A stretch of DNA of 64,000 nt. Source: DATFMP01 sp035266845. GTDB lineage: Bacteria; SAR324; JACQKK01. Below, in pieces: positions 26,658 through 35,568 of this stretch. The stretch is from contig DATFMP010000045.1 in assembly GCA_035266845.1 (NCBI GenBank), forward strand, positions 1 to 64,000. Reading direction: 5' to 3'. The notes under the pieces are model-generated. The model saw nothing but the letters and a program-made list of their open reading frames with translations. It did no database searches and was not told where the DNA came from. The number at the start of each line of letters is the position of its first letter. The first letter of the stretch is position 1. Both the position numbers and the translations under genes were made by a program.

Positions 26658-29022
26658 AGTCGATCTCCCCAAGGTCCACGAGCATTTCGTCGCTCTTCGG
26701 GATTTTCATATCGAAGCGGCATTCCTTCTTGTTGGTATACAGCCGCGCAGAATGCGTGCCTGGAGGCAAGTTCTCCAAGTAGAATTCGCCTTTCTTTGCG
26801 ACGATCGACTTCTTCGCCTTTCCATCCACCATCACCTCGATCCCCGCGTAATCTGCGGGCGTGCGGACTCCCTTCTCCAGGAAGTAGATGTGTCCCACGA
26901 TGCCTTGTATCCGTGTCACATCAAAGTTCACCACGGCGCCGCTGCGGTAAGGCGGAGCGATGAACTGTCGCAATTCTGGTATTCGGTAGTCGACGGGCAC
27001 GTCCTGTTCCTCCAGCCCGATCATATTGCCGAAGTAGGACGTAAGATTGGGCACCAGAATTTCGCCGTTCTCATCCGTACGGCCAACCTGATTGTTGCTG
27101 GAGTAGATGCGGACATTGTCCATGCCGTTGAGGCGGACCAGGGCAAAAGAGTCGGCAATAGGCCGGCCCAGATGCCACGAACCACCGACCTCGGCCACGG
27201 ATCCGCTCAAGCCCAACGTCGTGGTGGGCTGTCCGTCCGTGCGCCTGTACTGGGCGGAGTACATGGCATGGTTGGCGTTGTATTGCATCGAGAATTCGCC
27301 GTCGTAGCCATGGTCCTCCTCCTGGCCCGGCTGACGCGAGGCAAGGATGTGGTAACCCAACCCCGGGCCGAGTGGCGGGTTTTGATCGAGCGAAATGGAT
27401 CGGGTCTGCAGGCCATCCTTATCCTGATTCGCAACCTGGCTGGATAGTCCTCCGCCGAGGTCAATCCGCAATCCCACAAACCACTCCTTCTGATGCTGAT
27501 CCCCAGCAGGGTTCAGGTCGGCTATATCCGTCGCCCTCGCCAACAGGGAGATGCGGTTTGTGACCTTACGGCTGTAGTAGAGGCTGCGAACGACGATATC
27601 GTCCCCCTCGTACAGGTCATTCTTGACGTAGCTGCCGGCTATCGTTCCCAGATACTTGATGGGAATACCCACGGTCGCTGTGCGCCGGGAACTGGTCTTG
27701 TTGTCAATTGCGTCAATGGAAAGGTTCGCATATTCCCCGCTCATCGACTGCTCGGACAAGCTGAAGCCGAAATGGCGCGACGCATATTGATAGGCCAAAA
27801 AGCGACCATTTCCTTCGGCATCTCCCTCCTTGCTGTGGGCATAACCCGCATCGATCTGCCCCAAACGCCAGAGCAGGAATGCGGTGCGGCCGCCATAATT
27901 GGCCAGATGCTCCCGACCTTCGGCACGCAGGCCCAACGTCAGCCAGTCCGTGATGCCAACGTCGTGAAAGGCTGAAAATATTGGCTTCCCGTACTTATTG
28001 CTCTCCGTGCCAAATAGTTCGCGCTCATAACCAAGATTGTAGCTGTAGGATTGCAGGCCCGGCTTCAGGAGGGTGTTGGAGACATAAAACGGTAGCGAGA
28101 CACGGGATTCCCGTCCAAAGGCATCCTTGATGACCAAGGTCACTTCGCCCGCACCCTGCGCCAATGGCACGTTGGTGAGCTCGAACGGGCCTGGTGAAAG
28201 CTTGATCGTCTTGACAAGGATATCGCCCACATAGACGTCCACGTCCGAGGGCGTCTGGATCAGGCCCTTAACATCCAGAGGCGGATGCTGGATGAAGTAG
28301 GGGGCCAGTTGGAAGTTTTTTGAGATGCTCAGTCCTGCGAAGTTGCTTCCGCCGCCCAATTGGCCCGACTGCGCCACGGTGTCCCCCAGCACCACCCGTC
28401 GCTGAACGTCGGGATTGTCCCAGGTCAAATTGGTGAAGAGACGTACCGAGTTTTCGTCGGCGCTGCCCTGCCCGCCTGGAGTGGCCGGATTTTCAGTGCG
28501 GCTATACAGGAAGCTCGAGTAGGCAAGTGTGCTTCCCAACCGCAGGGCCATTTCCCACGGCACTTGCAGGATGTCGGGGGACGGTGGCGTGTTCCTGGTG
28601 TAGTTGAACGCGTAGTTTAGATAGAAGGAGTTATCCTCCGTATGGATGACGTTCGCTGGCGGTCTTTGGGCCAGATCAACGGTTTGCGATGCCAGCATTG
28701 CTGGGTCGGCTGTGATGCCCAAGGTTAGCGTCTGCAGGTCCACCTTGTAGGTGACTGACGGCCCAAGAGAGCGGAGAGACACGTATGGCTGACCCTCGAT
28801 CTGGACGGGGGCCGGAAGGTGCCGCAGGCCCAATTCGTGAGCTGTATTGGTGGGGATGAGGACGTCACCACTCGAGTTGAGTTCGACTACATGAGCGCCG
28901 CGGTTCTCCGTATTGACGTGAACCTCCAGCGGCGCCTCATCCATATGTTGGGTGTAGGCCGGCGGCCCGGCCAGCAACACACAGCAGACCAGGCCAAGAC
29001 TGAGCAGATACTTGGCCTCCAC
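26644..29022 (-). CDS. Outer-membrane fimbrial usher (CsuD type)
   Basis: A 792-residue usher with a signal peptide (cleavage after about residue 24), an N-terminal chaperone-binding domain, a large beta-barrel with many alternating strands, the plug domain around FYVSNTLLKPG, and C-terminal Ig-like domains ending in a Cys-containing region. Blocks such as SPGPFELTNVP and VVLGD match FimD/PapC-family ushers of the archaic SCPU class. It exports and polymerises pilin subunits delivered by the chaperone. It begins 15 bases after the chaperone stop. Confidence 0.92.
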   Translation of the reverse strand: MEAKYLLSLGLVCCVLLAGPPAYTQHMDEAPLEVHVNTENRGAHVVELNSSGDVLIPTNTAHELGLRHLPAPVQIEGQPYVSLRSLGPSVTYKVDLQTLTLGITADPAMLASQTVDLAQRPPANVIHTEDNSFYLNYAFNYTRNTPPSPDILQVPWEMALRLGSTLAYSSFLYSRTENPATPGGQGSADENSVRLFTNLTWDNPDVQRRVVLGDTVAQSGQLGGGSNFAGLSISKNFQLAPYFIQHPPLDVKGLIQTPSDVDVYVGDILVKTIKLSPGPFELTNVPLAQGAGEVTLVIKDAFGRESRVSLPFYVSNTLLKPGLQSYSYNLGYERELFGTESNKYGKPIFSAFHDVGITDWLTLGLRAEGREHLANYGGRTAFLLWRLGQIDAGYAHSKEGDAEGNGRFLAYQYASRHFGFSLSEQSMSGEYANLSIDAIDNKTSSRRTATVGIPIKYLGTIAGSYVKNDLYEGDDIVVRSLYYSRKVTNRISLLARATDIADLNPAGDQHQKEWFVGLRIDLGGGLSSQVANQDKDGLQTRSISLDQNPPLGPGLGYHILASRQPGQEEDHGYDGEFSMQYNANHAMYSAQYRRTDGQPTTTLGLSGSVAEVGGSWHLGRPIADSFALVRLNGMDNVRIYSSNNQVGRTDENGEILVPNLTSYFGNMIGLEEQDVPVDYRIPELRQFIAPPYRSGAVVNFDVTRIQGIVGHIYFLEKGVRTPADYAGIEVMVDGKAKKSIVAKKGEFYLENLPPGTHSARLYTNKKECRFDMKIPKSDEMLVDLGEIDCEVH

Positions 29023-29037
29023 GACGTTTCATCCGTC

Positions 29038-29859
29038 CTATTTCTCGGGGATTGCCTGGCTCTGAACATTCTGCGGAGGCCCCGGCTTTGCCGGCGGTTT
29101 GGGTGGCGTACACAACGCCGTGGTGGGGCTCACATCGCCCATGAAATCCTTGCTGTCATTGCCGACCTTGACCACCATGGCCAGCCGGCGAGTGTCCACG
29201 CATTTGTCCTTGGGTAGCCGTACCCCGAAGGCTCGCGTGTGGCCGCTGAGCACATACCAGCCGTTGCCCTTCGCCTCGTAGAGTTGGGTCCCGTTCGCTC
29301 CCATCCCCTTGAGATCGATGCCCGTCACGACAATGTGGCGGTTACCGGAGTTGGTTACTTCGATGCGGCCGTGGCCTTTGTCAATGGCAATTCCGCGCAG
29401 TTCCCATTTCTTGGTCTGCTCCGGCGGCTCAATGAAGATGGGCACCCCCATTCGAAGGGCAAACTTGAGCACCATCTGGCCCGGCGCCGTGACGGGCAGT
29501 TCTTCCAGAAAGATGCGATAGGTGAGCTCGCGATCCTTGACGGGGGGAGTGCGCAGGCCGATGCGCAATACCTGCGCGCCTTCCGGTTGCATGGTGAAGA
29601 TGCGCGGGAAGAAGATGATGTCCTTCGTATCCTCGTAGCGGTCTTCGCCCTGAGCATCCTGATGCCAGGTCTTGGCACTGACCTGGATGGTGATGGGGGT
29701 CTTGCCCTCGTTGGTGATCCGAAGCACGGCGGTCTTTTCTCCCGGCTCCAGGAACAGCCGCACCGGTACCACCTTGAACGAGCCTGCTAGGGCCTGCAGC
29801 GGCACCGGCACCAACAGCAAGACGGCGAGCAGAAATCGGGCGTACGATGCCATCTTCAC
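29038..29859 (-). CDS. Periplasmic fimbrial chaperone (CsuC type)
   Basis: A 273-residue PapD-like chaperone with signal peptide (hydrophobic core LLAVLLLVPVPL, cleavage near ALA-G). The N-terminal Ig domain has FKVVPVRLFLEPGEKTAVLRITNEG, the G1 strand region with RIGLRTPP and the conserved YRIFLEELP motif. The second domain carries several residues unlike classical FimC, as expected for archaic chaperones, and a Pro-rich tail follows. The GTG at 29859 has a GAGG site 6 bases upstream; an ATG two codons later is an alternative. Gene order SCPU-SCPU-SCPU-chaperone-usher-SCPU matches csuA/B-A-B-C-D-E. Confidence 0.9.
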   Translation of the reverse strand: MKMASYARFLLAVLLLVPVPLQALAGSFKVVPVRLFLEPGEKTAVLRITNEGKTPITIQVSAKTWHQDAQGEDRYEDTKDIIFFPRIFTMQPEGAQVLRIGLRTPPVKDRELTYRIFLEELPVTAPGQMVLKFALRMGVPIFIEPPEQTKKWELRGIAIDKGHGRIEVTNSGNRHIVVTGIDLKGMGANGTQLYEAKGNGWYVLSGHTRAFGVRLPKDKCVDTRRLAMVVKVGNDSKDFMGDVSPTTALCTPPKPPAKPGPPQNVQSQAIPEK

Positions 29860-29950
29860 TGGAAACCTCGCGAAACCAAATGGTTGGATGCGATTCGGCC
29901 GGGCTGCCAACGCCGCTGAGGCGTCATGCATGTGGGTCGAAACGGCTCGC

Positions 29951-30466
29951 TCAGAAGTGCACGGTCACCAGCACCGTGTCCTCGTAGATACCTGCTGGGC
30001 CGGCGAAACCGGCAAACAATTCGCCGCGCACGGGGTAGTCAGACCAGTCTCCGGTGCCTGTGCCCCCAACGCTGGGTCCCCAGATGTAGGTGCTGCCGTA
30101 ATCGGAGTCGCCCCACTCGTGATCGTTGGAAGGATCGTAAAGCCCGTATTCCGCACGATAGCCGCTGTTACCAACGGCTCGCCACACCCCGTTGTAGTGT
30201 TCGCCCGCGTCCAGCGCGATGTCATAGGGCAGGCCCTGGTTGCAGCGCACCGAGATGGTGCCCAAGCTGGCAATCTTGCTGCCGGCGTAATCCCCGAAAT
30301 CGATGCCGCTCGTCTGCGCATAACAAAACGCAATCACATTGCTGGTCACCTGAAGCTGGCCGCCAATGCTCCCTCCCCAGACTGCCCCGCTCGCCAACAC
30401 AATCCCGGTCAGCGTTGCCGCCAAGCACCAAATCACTGCCTTGAAACGCAATCGCTGTCTGCCCAT
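29951..30466 (-). CDS. SCPU-domain pilus subunit (CsuB position)
   Basis: A 171-residue secreted subunit: basic start, hydrophobic signal (LAATLTGIVLASGAVWG), and one spore coat U domain with FGDYAGSKIASLGTISVRCNQGLPYDIALDAGEHYNG, ending in EDTVLVTVHF. The last beta strand is the donor/assembly strand pattern of SCPU pilins. An alternate ATG at 30547 would precede the ribosome-binding site GGGGGGA and is rejected. It is the third subunit gene of the operon. Confidence 0.88.
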   Translation of the reverse strand: MGRQRLRFKAVIWCLAATLTGIVLASGAVWGGSIGGQLQVTSNVIAFCYAQTSGIDFGDYAGSKIASLGTISVRCNQGLPYDIALDAGEHYNGVWRAVGNSGYRAEYGLYDPSNDHEWGDSDYGSTYIWGPSVGGTGTGDWSDYPVRGELFAGFAGPAGIYEDTVLVTVHF

Positions 30467-30625
30467 TTTCGTCCCCCCGTTCCACGACATTGCCACCGAC
30501 ACGGATCCCGGTTCAGGCGTTTTGGCCAGAGTCCTCTTCCTGCGCACATCACACGCACTCGCCGATAGCGAACGGATGTGAGAGGCCCGCGGAGGAGCCT
30601 GCCTCCGCGGGCTGTCTACGGGCTG

Positions 30626-31114
30626 CTAGAAATACACGTTCACCACCACGGTATCGGTGTAGGTGCCCACCGGGGGTGCCTGACCGCCGAGAACATAGGC
30701 GGTCATGTTGTGGTTGACAGAACCGCCTGTGCCAGTGCCCGCCAGGCTGGAACCCCACCCGTAGGTGTCGGCAAAGTCGGCGTCACCCCATTCACCATCA
30801 CCGGTCTTGTTGATGGCGTATCGGGCAAAATTGGTGCCGTCAGACACTCGGCGCCAGGAACCGTCGTAGTGCGTACCGGCATCCATGGACACGTTGTAGG
30901 GCAGGTCCGGCGTGCATATCACGGTCAGGTCGTTCGAGACGCTGACGACAGTGCCCGCGTAGTCGCCCAGATCCAACGTGGTCAGGTACAGCCCGCACCA
31001 AGGCAGGATATTGGCGGTAACCGGCATGCTGCCAGTTATCGTGCCCGCCATGCTGGGGGCCGCGGAAAATGCGAGCGCCACCAGTCCCGCCAGGATCATC
31101 GCAATGCGCTTCAT
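30626..31114 (-). CDS. SCPU-domain pilus subunit (CsuA position)
   Basis: A 162-residue secreted pilin-like protein. Signal peptide MKRIAMILAGLVALAFSAAPSMA, then an SCPU domain: two cysteines near the N-terminus and in TVICTPDLPYN, the LGDYAGT strand, and the end YTDTVVVNVYF. It is closely related to the next upstream subunit (shared blocks GSMPVTANI, DLGDYAGT, VSVSNDL, WRRVSDGTNFA), showing a recent duplication. The upstream copy is separated by 148 bases. Confidence 0.9.
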   Translation of the reverse strand: MKRIAMILAGLVALAFSAAPSMAGTITGSMPVTANILPWCGLYLTTLDLGDYAGTVVSVSNDLTVICTPDLPYNVSMDAGTHYDGSWRRVSDGTNFARYAINKTGDGEWGDADFADTYGWGSSLAGTGTGGSVNHNMTAYVLGGQAPPVGTYTDTVVVNVYF

Positions 31115-31262
31115 GGTCGTATCTCCGTGAAAGAAAGAATCGACCCCGATACCGGGTGCATCCGCACGTCCAGCTGCGTTACGGCAGATGGACGGTCGCT
31201 TGACACCCGTACGTTGGGTCGTTCAGGCTCCCATGTGGTTGGGAACCCACGTTGGTACGGAC

Positions 31263-31754
31263 CTAGAAGTACACCGACACGAGGACGGTATCCGTGTACG
31301 TACCCACCGGCACGGCTTGCCCACTCAGCACATAGGCCGTCATGGTGTGCGTGTCGGTTGTACCCGTGCCTGTGGCGCCCACGCTGGAGCCAAAGATGTA
31401 CGTGTTGGCGAAATCGTTGTCGCCCCACTCGGCCCCGCCGGCCTTGAAGATACCGTACGTCGCGAAGTTGGTGCCGTCCGACACCCGACGCCAGCCAGCG
31501 CCAAAGTGCAGACCCGCATCCATGGCCACGTTGTATGGTGAGTCCTTCGAGCACAACACGTACAGGTCATTGCTGACAGAGACGGCCGTACCGGCATAGT
31601 CGCCCAGGTCGAGAGTGTTCAACCCGAGAGCACACCACGCCTGGATATTGGCCGTGACCGGCATGCTGCCGGACGTCACGCCGGCATAAGCCCCCGAACT
31701 CAGCGAGAGCCCCAGCGCCAGCGCAGCAATCCCTAGCACTATCTTTTTCATCAT
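31263..31754 (-). CDS. SCPU-domain major pilin (CsuA/B position)
   Basis: A 163-residue secreted subunit. Signal peptide begins MMKKIVLGIAALALGLSL and ends at a site after GAYA; the mature SCPU domain has Cys pairs, LDLGDYAGTAVSVSNDLYVLC and a terminal strand YTDTVLVSVYF. As the first gene of the operon it is the likely major rod subunit, as CsuA/B is in Acinetobacter. AGAGGG lies before the double ATG; 31754 is chosen. The reading to 31865 is rejected because the signal peptide starts here. Confidence 0.9.
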   Translation of the reverse strand: MMKKIVLGIAALALGLSLSSGAYAGVTSGSMPVTANIQAWCALGLNTLDLGDYAGTAVSVSNDLYVLCSKDSPYNVAMDAGLHFGAGWRRVSDGTNFATYGIFKAGGAEWGDNDFANTYIFGSSVGATGTGTTDTHTMTAYVLSGQAVPVGTYTDTVLVSVYF

Positions 31755-31901
31755 GATACCCTCTTTCTGACTTAGGGTTTCGCGGCGCGATGGCCCCGGC
31801 TGAGTCACCCATGCCCATGGGAGCGCGACCGGCAAGGGCCATCGTGCTGCGTTTCCGCCCCGCACTGGCTGGGCCTAGCCCGGCACGGAGCGTCTACGGC
31901 G

Positions 31902-32002
31902 GATCGCACGAAAAAACAGACGTGCGATCTGGAGGGGGAGGTTTGTCCCCCAACTACGTCATCGAGCAAACGAATGCGTCGCCATTCAGCACTTATGCTG
32001 AA
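31902..32002. promoter_or_regulatory. Three consecutive inverted repeats upstream of the pilus operon
   Basis: Three perfect palindromes lie in 100 bases: GATCGCACG/CGTGCGATC (31902-31910, 31921-31929; 10-base loop), GGGGGA/TCCCCC (31934-31951) and TTCAGCA/TGCTGAA (31985-31991, 31996-32002). They sit 150-250 bases before the first pilus gene, either as regulator binding sites or as a structured mRNA leader. No T run follows, so plain terminators are unlikely. Confidence 0.5.
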
Positions 32003-32604
32003 CGGGCACGGTCCGAAGAAACCGAAAAAAGCCTCTGCCTGGCTCTGATTGAACAGGCATGAGCTGTACCGGAATCGCCTTGCCGGGGGTCCGCTGCCCG
32101 CGCGGGACAACCGAACTCACGGAAGGCGTATTGTTGTCGGGGCGCTCCTTTTTGCTCCCCCTGATGCTGCGCTCCTACAAACCCACGCCGGTCAGCCTTG
32201 GCATCGCCGACATGGAATCGAATTCAATTCAACCCACAGCCCATGGCAGGCACTTGTCAACGCATCATGCGTCCCGGGTGCCGCATCCGTTTCTGGCTAG
32301 CGGGGGCCCTTCTCTCGGCGGCACACGGTGCCATCGCAGGCACCCATCCGCCACGGAACTGTGGCGCAAACCTCCCGCGACCCACGGCTGCCTGGTGTCC
32401 GCGCTGATGGTCCCACAAGGCCCCCATGCCTCGTTGGATTAACATTTTGGCAATTTGTATATAAATCTACTCCTCCCGCAGCCAAATCGCATCCCCTAAA
32501 CGGGTGAGGCCGCGACTTTTTTGGCGTATCGGGAAGTGCCAGGCCCGGCACCTCACTGGGCGCAAGTCTGCGGCGAATTGCAGCTCGCGCACCCTGCCCG
32601 CCGC
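32003..32604. other. Intergenic region between pilus operon and LuxR gene
   Basis: About 600 bases with no convincing gene; short open frames have no domain signal or coherent coding bias. An AT-rich patch (about 32435-32470) contains TTGGAT, 18 bases and TATATA, which could be a promoter facing rightward, but no gene lies in that direction before the opposite-strand LuxR gene. Confidence 0.4.
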
Positions 32605-33849
32605 CTATCCCGATGTATTGACGCGTGCCACTTCTCGGCGATCGGGCTCGGCGCGACGCTCCATCGGTCCACCGAGCGAGGGGCCCAGCAGCAGGCCCTC
32701 GGCCACGACGGAGGTGGGGCTGCAGCGCACCAGTTTGGCCAGCTCGGCCTGCCGCCGCGTGTGCGTTTTGAGAAAGATGGACTTGAGGTGCGTGCGCACG
32801 GTGTGCTTGCTCAGTTCATGCCGGTCCGCGATGTGCTCCAGGGTCAGGCCGTTCGCCAGTTCCGAGACGATGTTGGCCTCTGCTGCAGTGAGGCCGAACA
32901 TGTTGCGCAGAGATTGCACGGACACGGCATAGGGGTGATAAGGACTGGAGACGAACACCGCGGCGCATACGCGCTTACCCGTCAACCCCAGGTCGTTGCG
33001 GTGGGTCCGCAACGGCGACACCAGCACATAGTAGGGCCTGTCGAACAGGGCCCCGACCCACATCGAACCTCCGGCGTCCATCCCCACGCCGGCACCCGTA
33101 CGCACCGCCCCATCGAGCAGCCGCTCCAGGTGCTCCGTCTGAGCCGGCTCCGCGCCGAACACGTGGCCATCCTTCAGGATCAGGCCATCCCCAAGCCGCA
33201 CCATCTCCTCGGCCTTGGGATTCACATACACGACCTCCTTGTCCTCATTGGCGAAGATCACCCCGATGGTGAGTGCATCGAGCACAGCCATTGCGGACTG
33301 AGAGTCTGACAACAGCCCCCAGAACTTCTGATTGATGGTGAGGGCCCGCTTCAGGTGGGGCTCGAACAGGGTGATCTGCCTCACCTCGGCATCACCGAAG
33401 GCGGGTGCGCTGCGTGGGCGCTGCCAGTCCATCAGCGCGATGCGGGCCTCGTCGCGGAAGATCACGCCGCCGGCGTGGTAGTGGACGTCCTGCGGGTGGA
33501 GCCAGTCGCGGTAGAACTCCGTGCGCATCAATTCGCGCTCCGGCACGATGTGCTGGGAAAGGTATACGGAGTCAGAATACCTGTGCAGTTCATCGAGGTA
33601 CGGATTCAACCGCACGTAATATTCGCGGTAGGAGCGCAGAAACTTCTCGTCGCGGGCGTGCAGTTGGACGTAGCTCAGGTGTCGTTCCCTCGTATTGTGG
33701 AACGAGAGCACGGCCGATGCCGCATCGATGCGCTCGGCGAAGCTGACCAGCACCTCGCTCCACAGGTCCGGATCCAGGCTCGCTTCATAGATCTGTCCAA
33801 CGAGATCCAGATCGCGCTGATCGTAGGTCGGTCCCGTCTTGTTGGCCAC
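32605..33849 (-). CDS. LuxR-family transcriptional regulator with PAS-like sensor
   Basis: About 414 residues from the GTG at 33849 (GGAG 10 bases upstream); a TTG at 33924 is possible but lacks a ribosome-binding site. The N-terminal 220 residues are of unknown fold. A PAS-like stretch follows (ALTIGVIFANEDKEVVYVNPKAEEMV, about 220-245), and the C-terminus has a LuxR helix-turn-helix: GLTAAEANIVSELANGLTLEHIADRHELSKHTVRTHLKSIFLKT. It should sense a small molecule or redox cue and bind DNA. It is the nearest regulator upstream of the pilus operon on the same strand and may control it, though 850 bases separate them. Confidence 0.85.
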   Translation of the reverse strand: MANKTGPTYDQRDLDLVGQIYEASLDPDLWSEVLVSFAERIDAASAVLSFHNTRERHLSYVQLHARDEKFLRSYREYYVRLNPYLDELHRYSDSVYLSQHIVPERELMRTEFYRDWLHPQDVHYHAGGVIFRDEARIALMDWQRPRSAPAFGDAEVRQITLFEPHLKRALTINQKFWGLLSDSQSAMAVLDALTIGVIFANEDKEVVYVNPKAEEMVRLGDGLILKDGHVFGAEPAQTEHLERLLDGAVRTGAGVGMDAGGSMWVGALFDRPYYVLVSPLRTHRNDLGLTGKRVCAAVFVSSPYHPYAVSVQSLRNMFGLTAAEANIVSELANGLTLEHIADRHELSKHTVRTHLKSIFLKTHTRRQAELAKLVRCSPTSVVAEGLLLGPSLGGPMERRAEPDRREVARVNTSG

Positions 33850-34328
33850 GTCGGTGACGCTCCGTGTCCTGTGGTCTATGTTGAATCGCTCCGGGCCCCT
33901 GGATTCTTGCGCATTGGGCGCCAAATGGGCTGCTAGCTATGCGGCCGGACGCCGGCCTCTTCCTGCCCGGTACGAGGTGCGAAGACGGAACAGCCTGACG
34001 CTCGATGCCGGATTGCAGGCTAACGGTCGTAGACGATTTCAGTCTGCAATGCGGAATGAGGTTGTGTGTCAGAATTCAATCTTTTTAATTTGGATATCCT
34101 GTCCAACTATACTCGGTGTGTACAATTTGTTGCATCAGGCAAATGAGGTACATCGCCTGCCCGGATATTGCCACATGGCTGCCAAGTGGCACCCCGCCAC
34201 AACACCGAGGTTGCGGTCGGGCGGTTGCAACGCCGCCTGGGCTGCGCTAGGACGGCGGAGAGCCCGAGGGCCGCCGGCCGTGAGCCGTGCGCAGCCATGG
34301 GCACCCTCTAGTCGCTGCCACAGGAGCC
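33850..34328. other. Divergent intergenic region, LuxR gene / lyase gene
   Basis: About 480 bases. An AT-rich segment (34075-34145) contains the imperfect dyad TTGGA-N7-TCCAA (34090-34106) and promoter-like hexamers in both directions, none close enough to consensus to name. This is the likely control region for both divergent genes. No gene seen. Confidence 0.4.
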
Positions 34329-35498
34329 ATGAAAGACGAGACGCTGCTGGTCCACGCCTCCCGCGATCCCTTCCATCACGCCGGTGTGGTGAATTTGCCC
34401 GTCTATCGGGCCTCCACGATCCTCTACCCCACGCTGGAGGCCTACCGGCACCGCTTCGAGGGCAACGCCAAGTACGACGGCATCACCTACGGCGCCCGCG
34501 GCACGCCCAGCACCCTGGCTCTGGCGCAGGCGGTGGCCGAGCTGGAGGGCGGGCACGGCGCTGTCGTGACGGCCACCGGGCTATCCGCGTGCACGATGGC
34601 GCTCTCCACGTTCGTTGGCGCGGGCGATCACATCCTGGTGCCGGACTCGGTTTACGGCCCGGTGCGCAGCTTCTGCACCGGCGTGCTGCAGCGCTTCGGG
34701 GTGGAGACGACCTTCTACGACCCCACCATCGGCGCCGGCATCGCGTCACTGATGCGGGACCACACCCGGGTGGTGTATACGGAAGCGCCTGGCTCCATGA
34801 CCTTCGAGATGCAGGACGTGCCCGCCATCGCGGCGGCGGCCCACGCACGGGGGGCGCACGTGCTGCTGGACAACACGTGGGCGACACCGCTGTACTTCAA
34901 GGCTTTCGAGCACGGGGTGGACGTGTCCATCCAGGCCGGCACCAAGTACATCGCCGGGCACTCGGATCTGGTGATCGGCATCATCACGGCCAAGGACGAA
35001 TCGCTATACCGCCGATTGAAGGACAACACCGGCGCCTTCGGGGATGTGTGCGGGCCGGACGAATGCTATCTGGCCCTGCGCGGGCTGCGCACCATGGCCG
35101 TGCGGCTGCGGCACCAGGAGCAGTCGGCGTTGCGGGTCGCGCGCTTCCTGCAGGGGCGCCCGGAGGTTAAGCGCGTGCTCTACCCCGCCCTGCCGGAGGA
35201 CCCCGGTCATGCAGTCTGGAAGCGGGACTTCCGTGGCGCCAGCAGCCTGTTCGGCGTGCTGTTGCACACCACGGACGAGGCCGCCGTGGCGCGCATGGTG
35301 GATGGCTTGGCGCACTTCCAGATCGGCTCGTCCTGGGGCGGCTACGAGAGTCTCGTTTCCTTCAACGACGTGCGCGACGGGCGCACTGCGGTGCCCTGGA
35401 CGGAAAGCCCATTCGTGCTGCGCCTCCATATCGGCCTGGAGGATCCCGACGAGCTGATCGCGGACCTCGAAGCAGGCCTGCGCCGACTGGCGGACTGA
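34329..35498 (+). CDS. metC: Cystathionine beta-lyase type PLP enzyme
   Basis: A 389-residue Cys/Met-metabolism PLP enzyme. The PLP lysine lies in SIQAGTKYIAGHSDLVIG (about residues 201-218). The conserved YGARGTPSTLALAQAVAELEGG, TGLSACTMALS and LDNTWATP motifs are present. It resembles MetC-type beta-lyases that cleave cystathionine or other C-S bonds; substrate range (cystathionine, cysteine, S-substituted cysteine) is uncertain. The start follows AGGAG with only 2 bases spacing; the frame is open 14 codons further upstream. Confidence 0.86.
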   Translation: MKDETLLVHASRDPFHHAGVVNLPVYRASTILYPTLEAYRHRFEGNAKYDGITYGARGTPSTLALAQAVAELEGGHGAVVTATGLSACTMALSTFVGAGDHILVPDSVYGPVRSFCTGVLQRFGVETTFYDPTIGAGIASLMRDHTRVVYTEAPGSMTFEMQDVPAIAAAAHARGAHVLLDNTWATPLYFKAFEHGVDVSIQAGTKYIAGHSDLVIGIITAKDESLYRRLKDNTGAFGDVCGPDECYLALRGLRTMAVRLRHQEQSALRVARFLQGRPEVKRVLYPALPEDPGHAVWKRDFRGASSLFGVLLHTTDEAAVARMVDGLAHFQIGSSWGGYESLVSFNDVRDGRTAVPWTESPFVLRLHIGLEDPDELIADLEAGLRRLAD

Positions 35499-35568
35499 CG
35501 CTGACCCCACAACTCACTGGCGCGACTCCACCAGCGGTGCGCGCCGTCCCATGCCCTCGAGGAATCCC

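Noticed and set aside
31902..32002. Cyclic-di-GMP riboswitch (GEMM) upstream of the pilus operon
   Set aside because: A riboswitch for c-di-GMP would fit pilus genes, but the conserved GEMM core and tetraloop pattern are not present on either strand.
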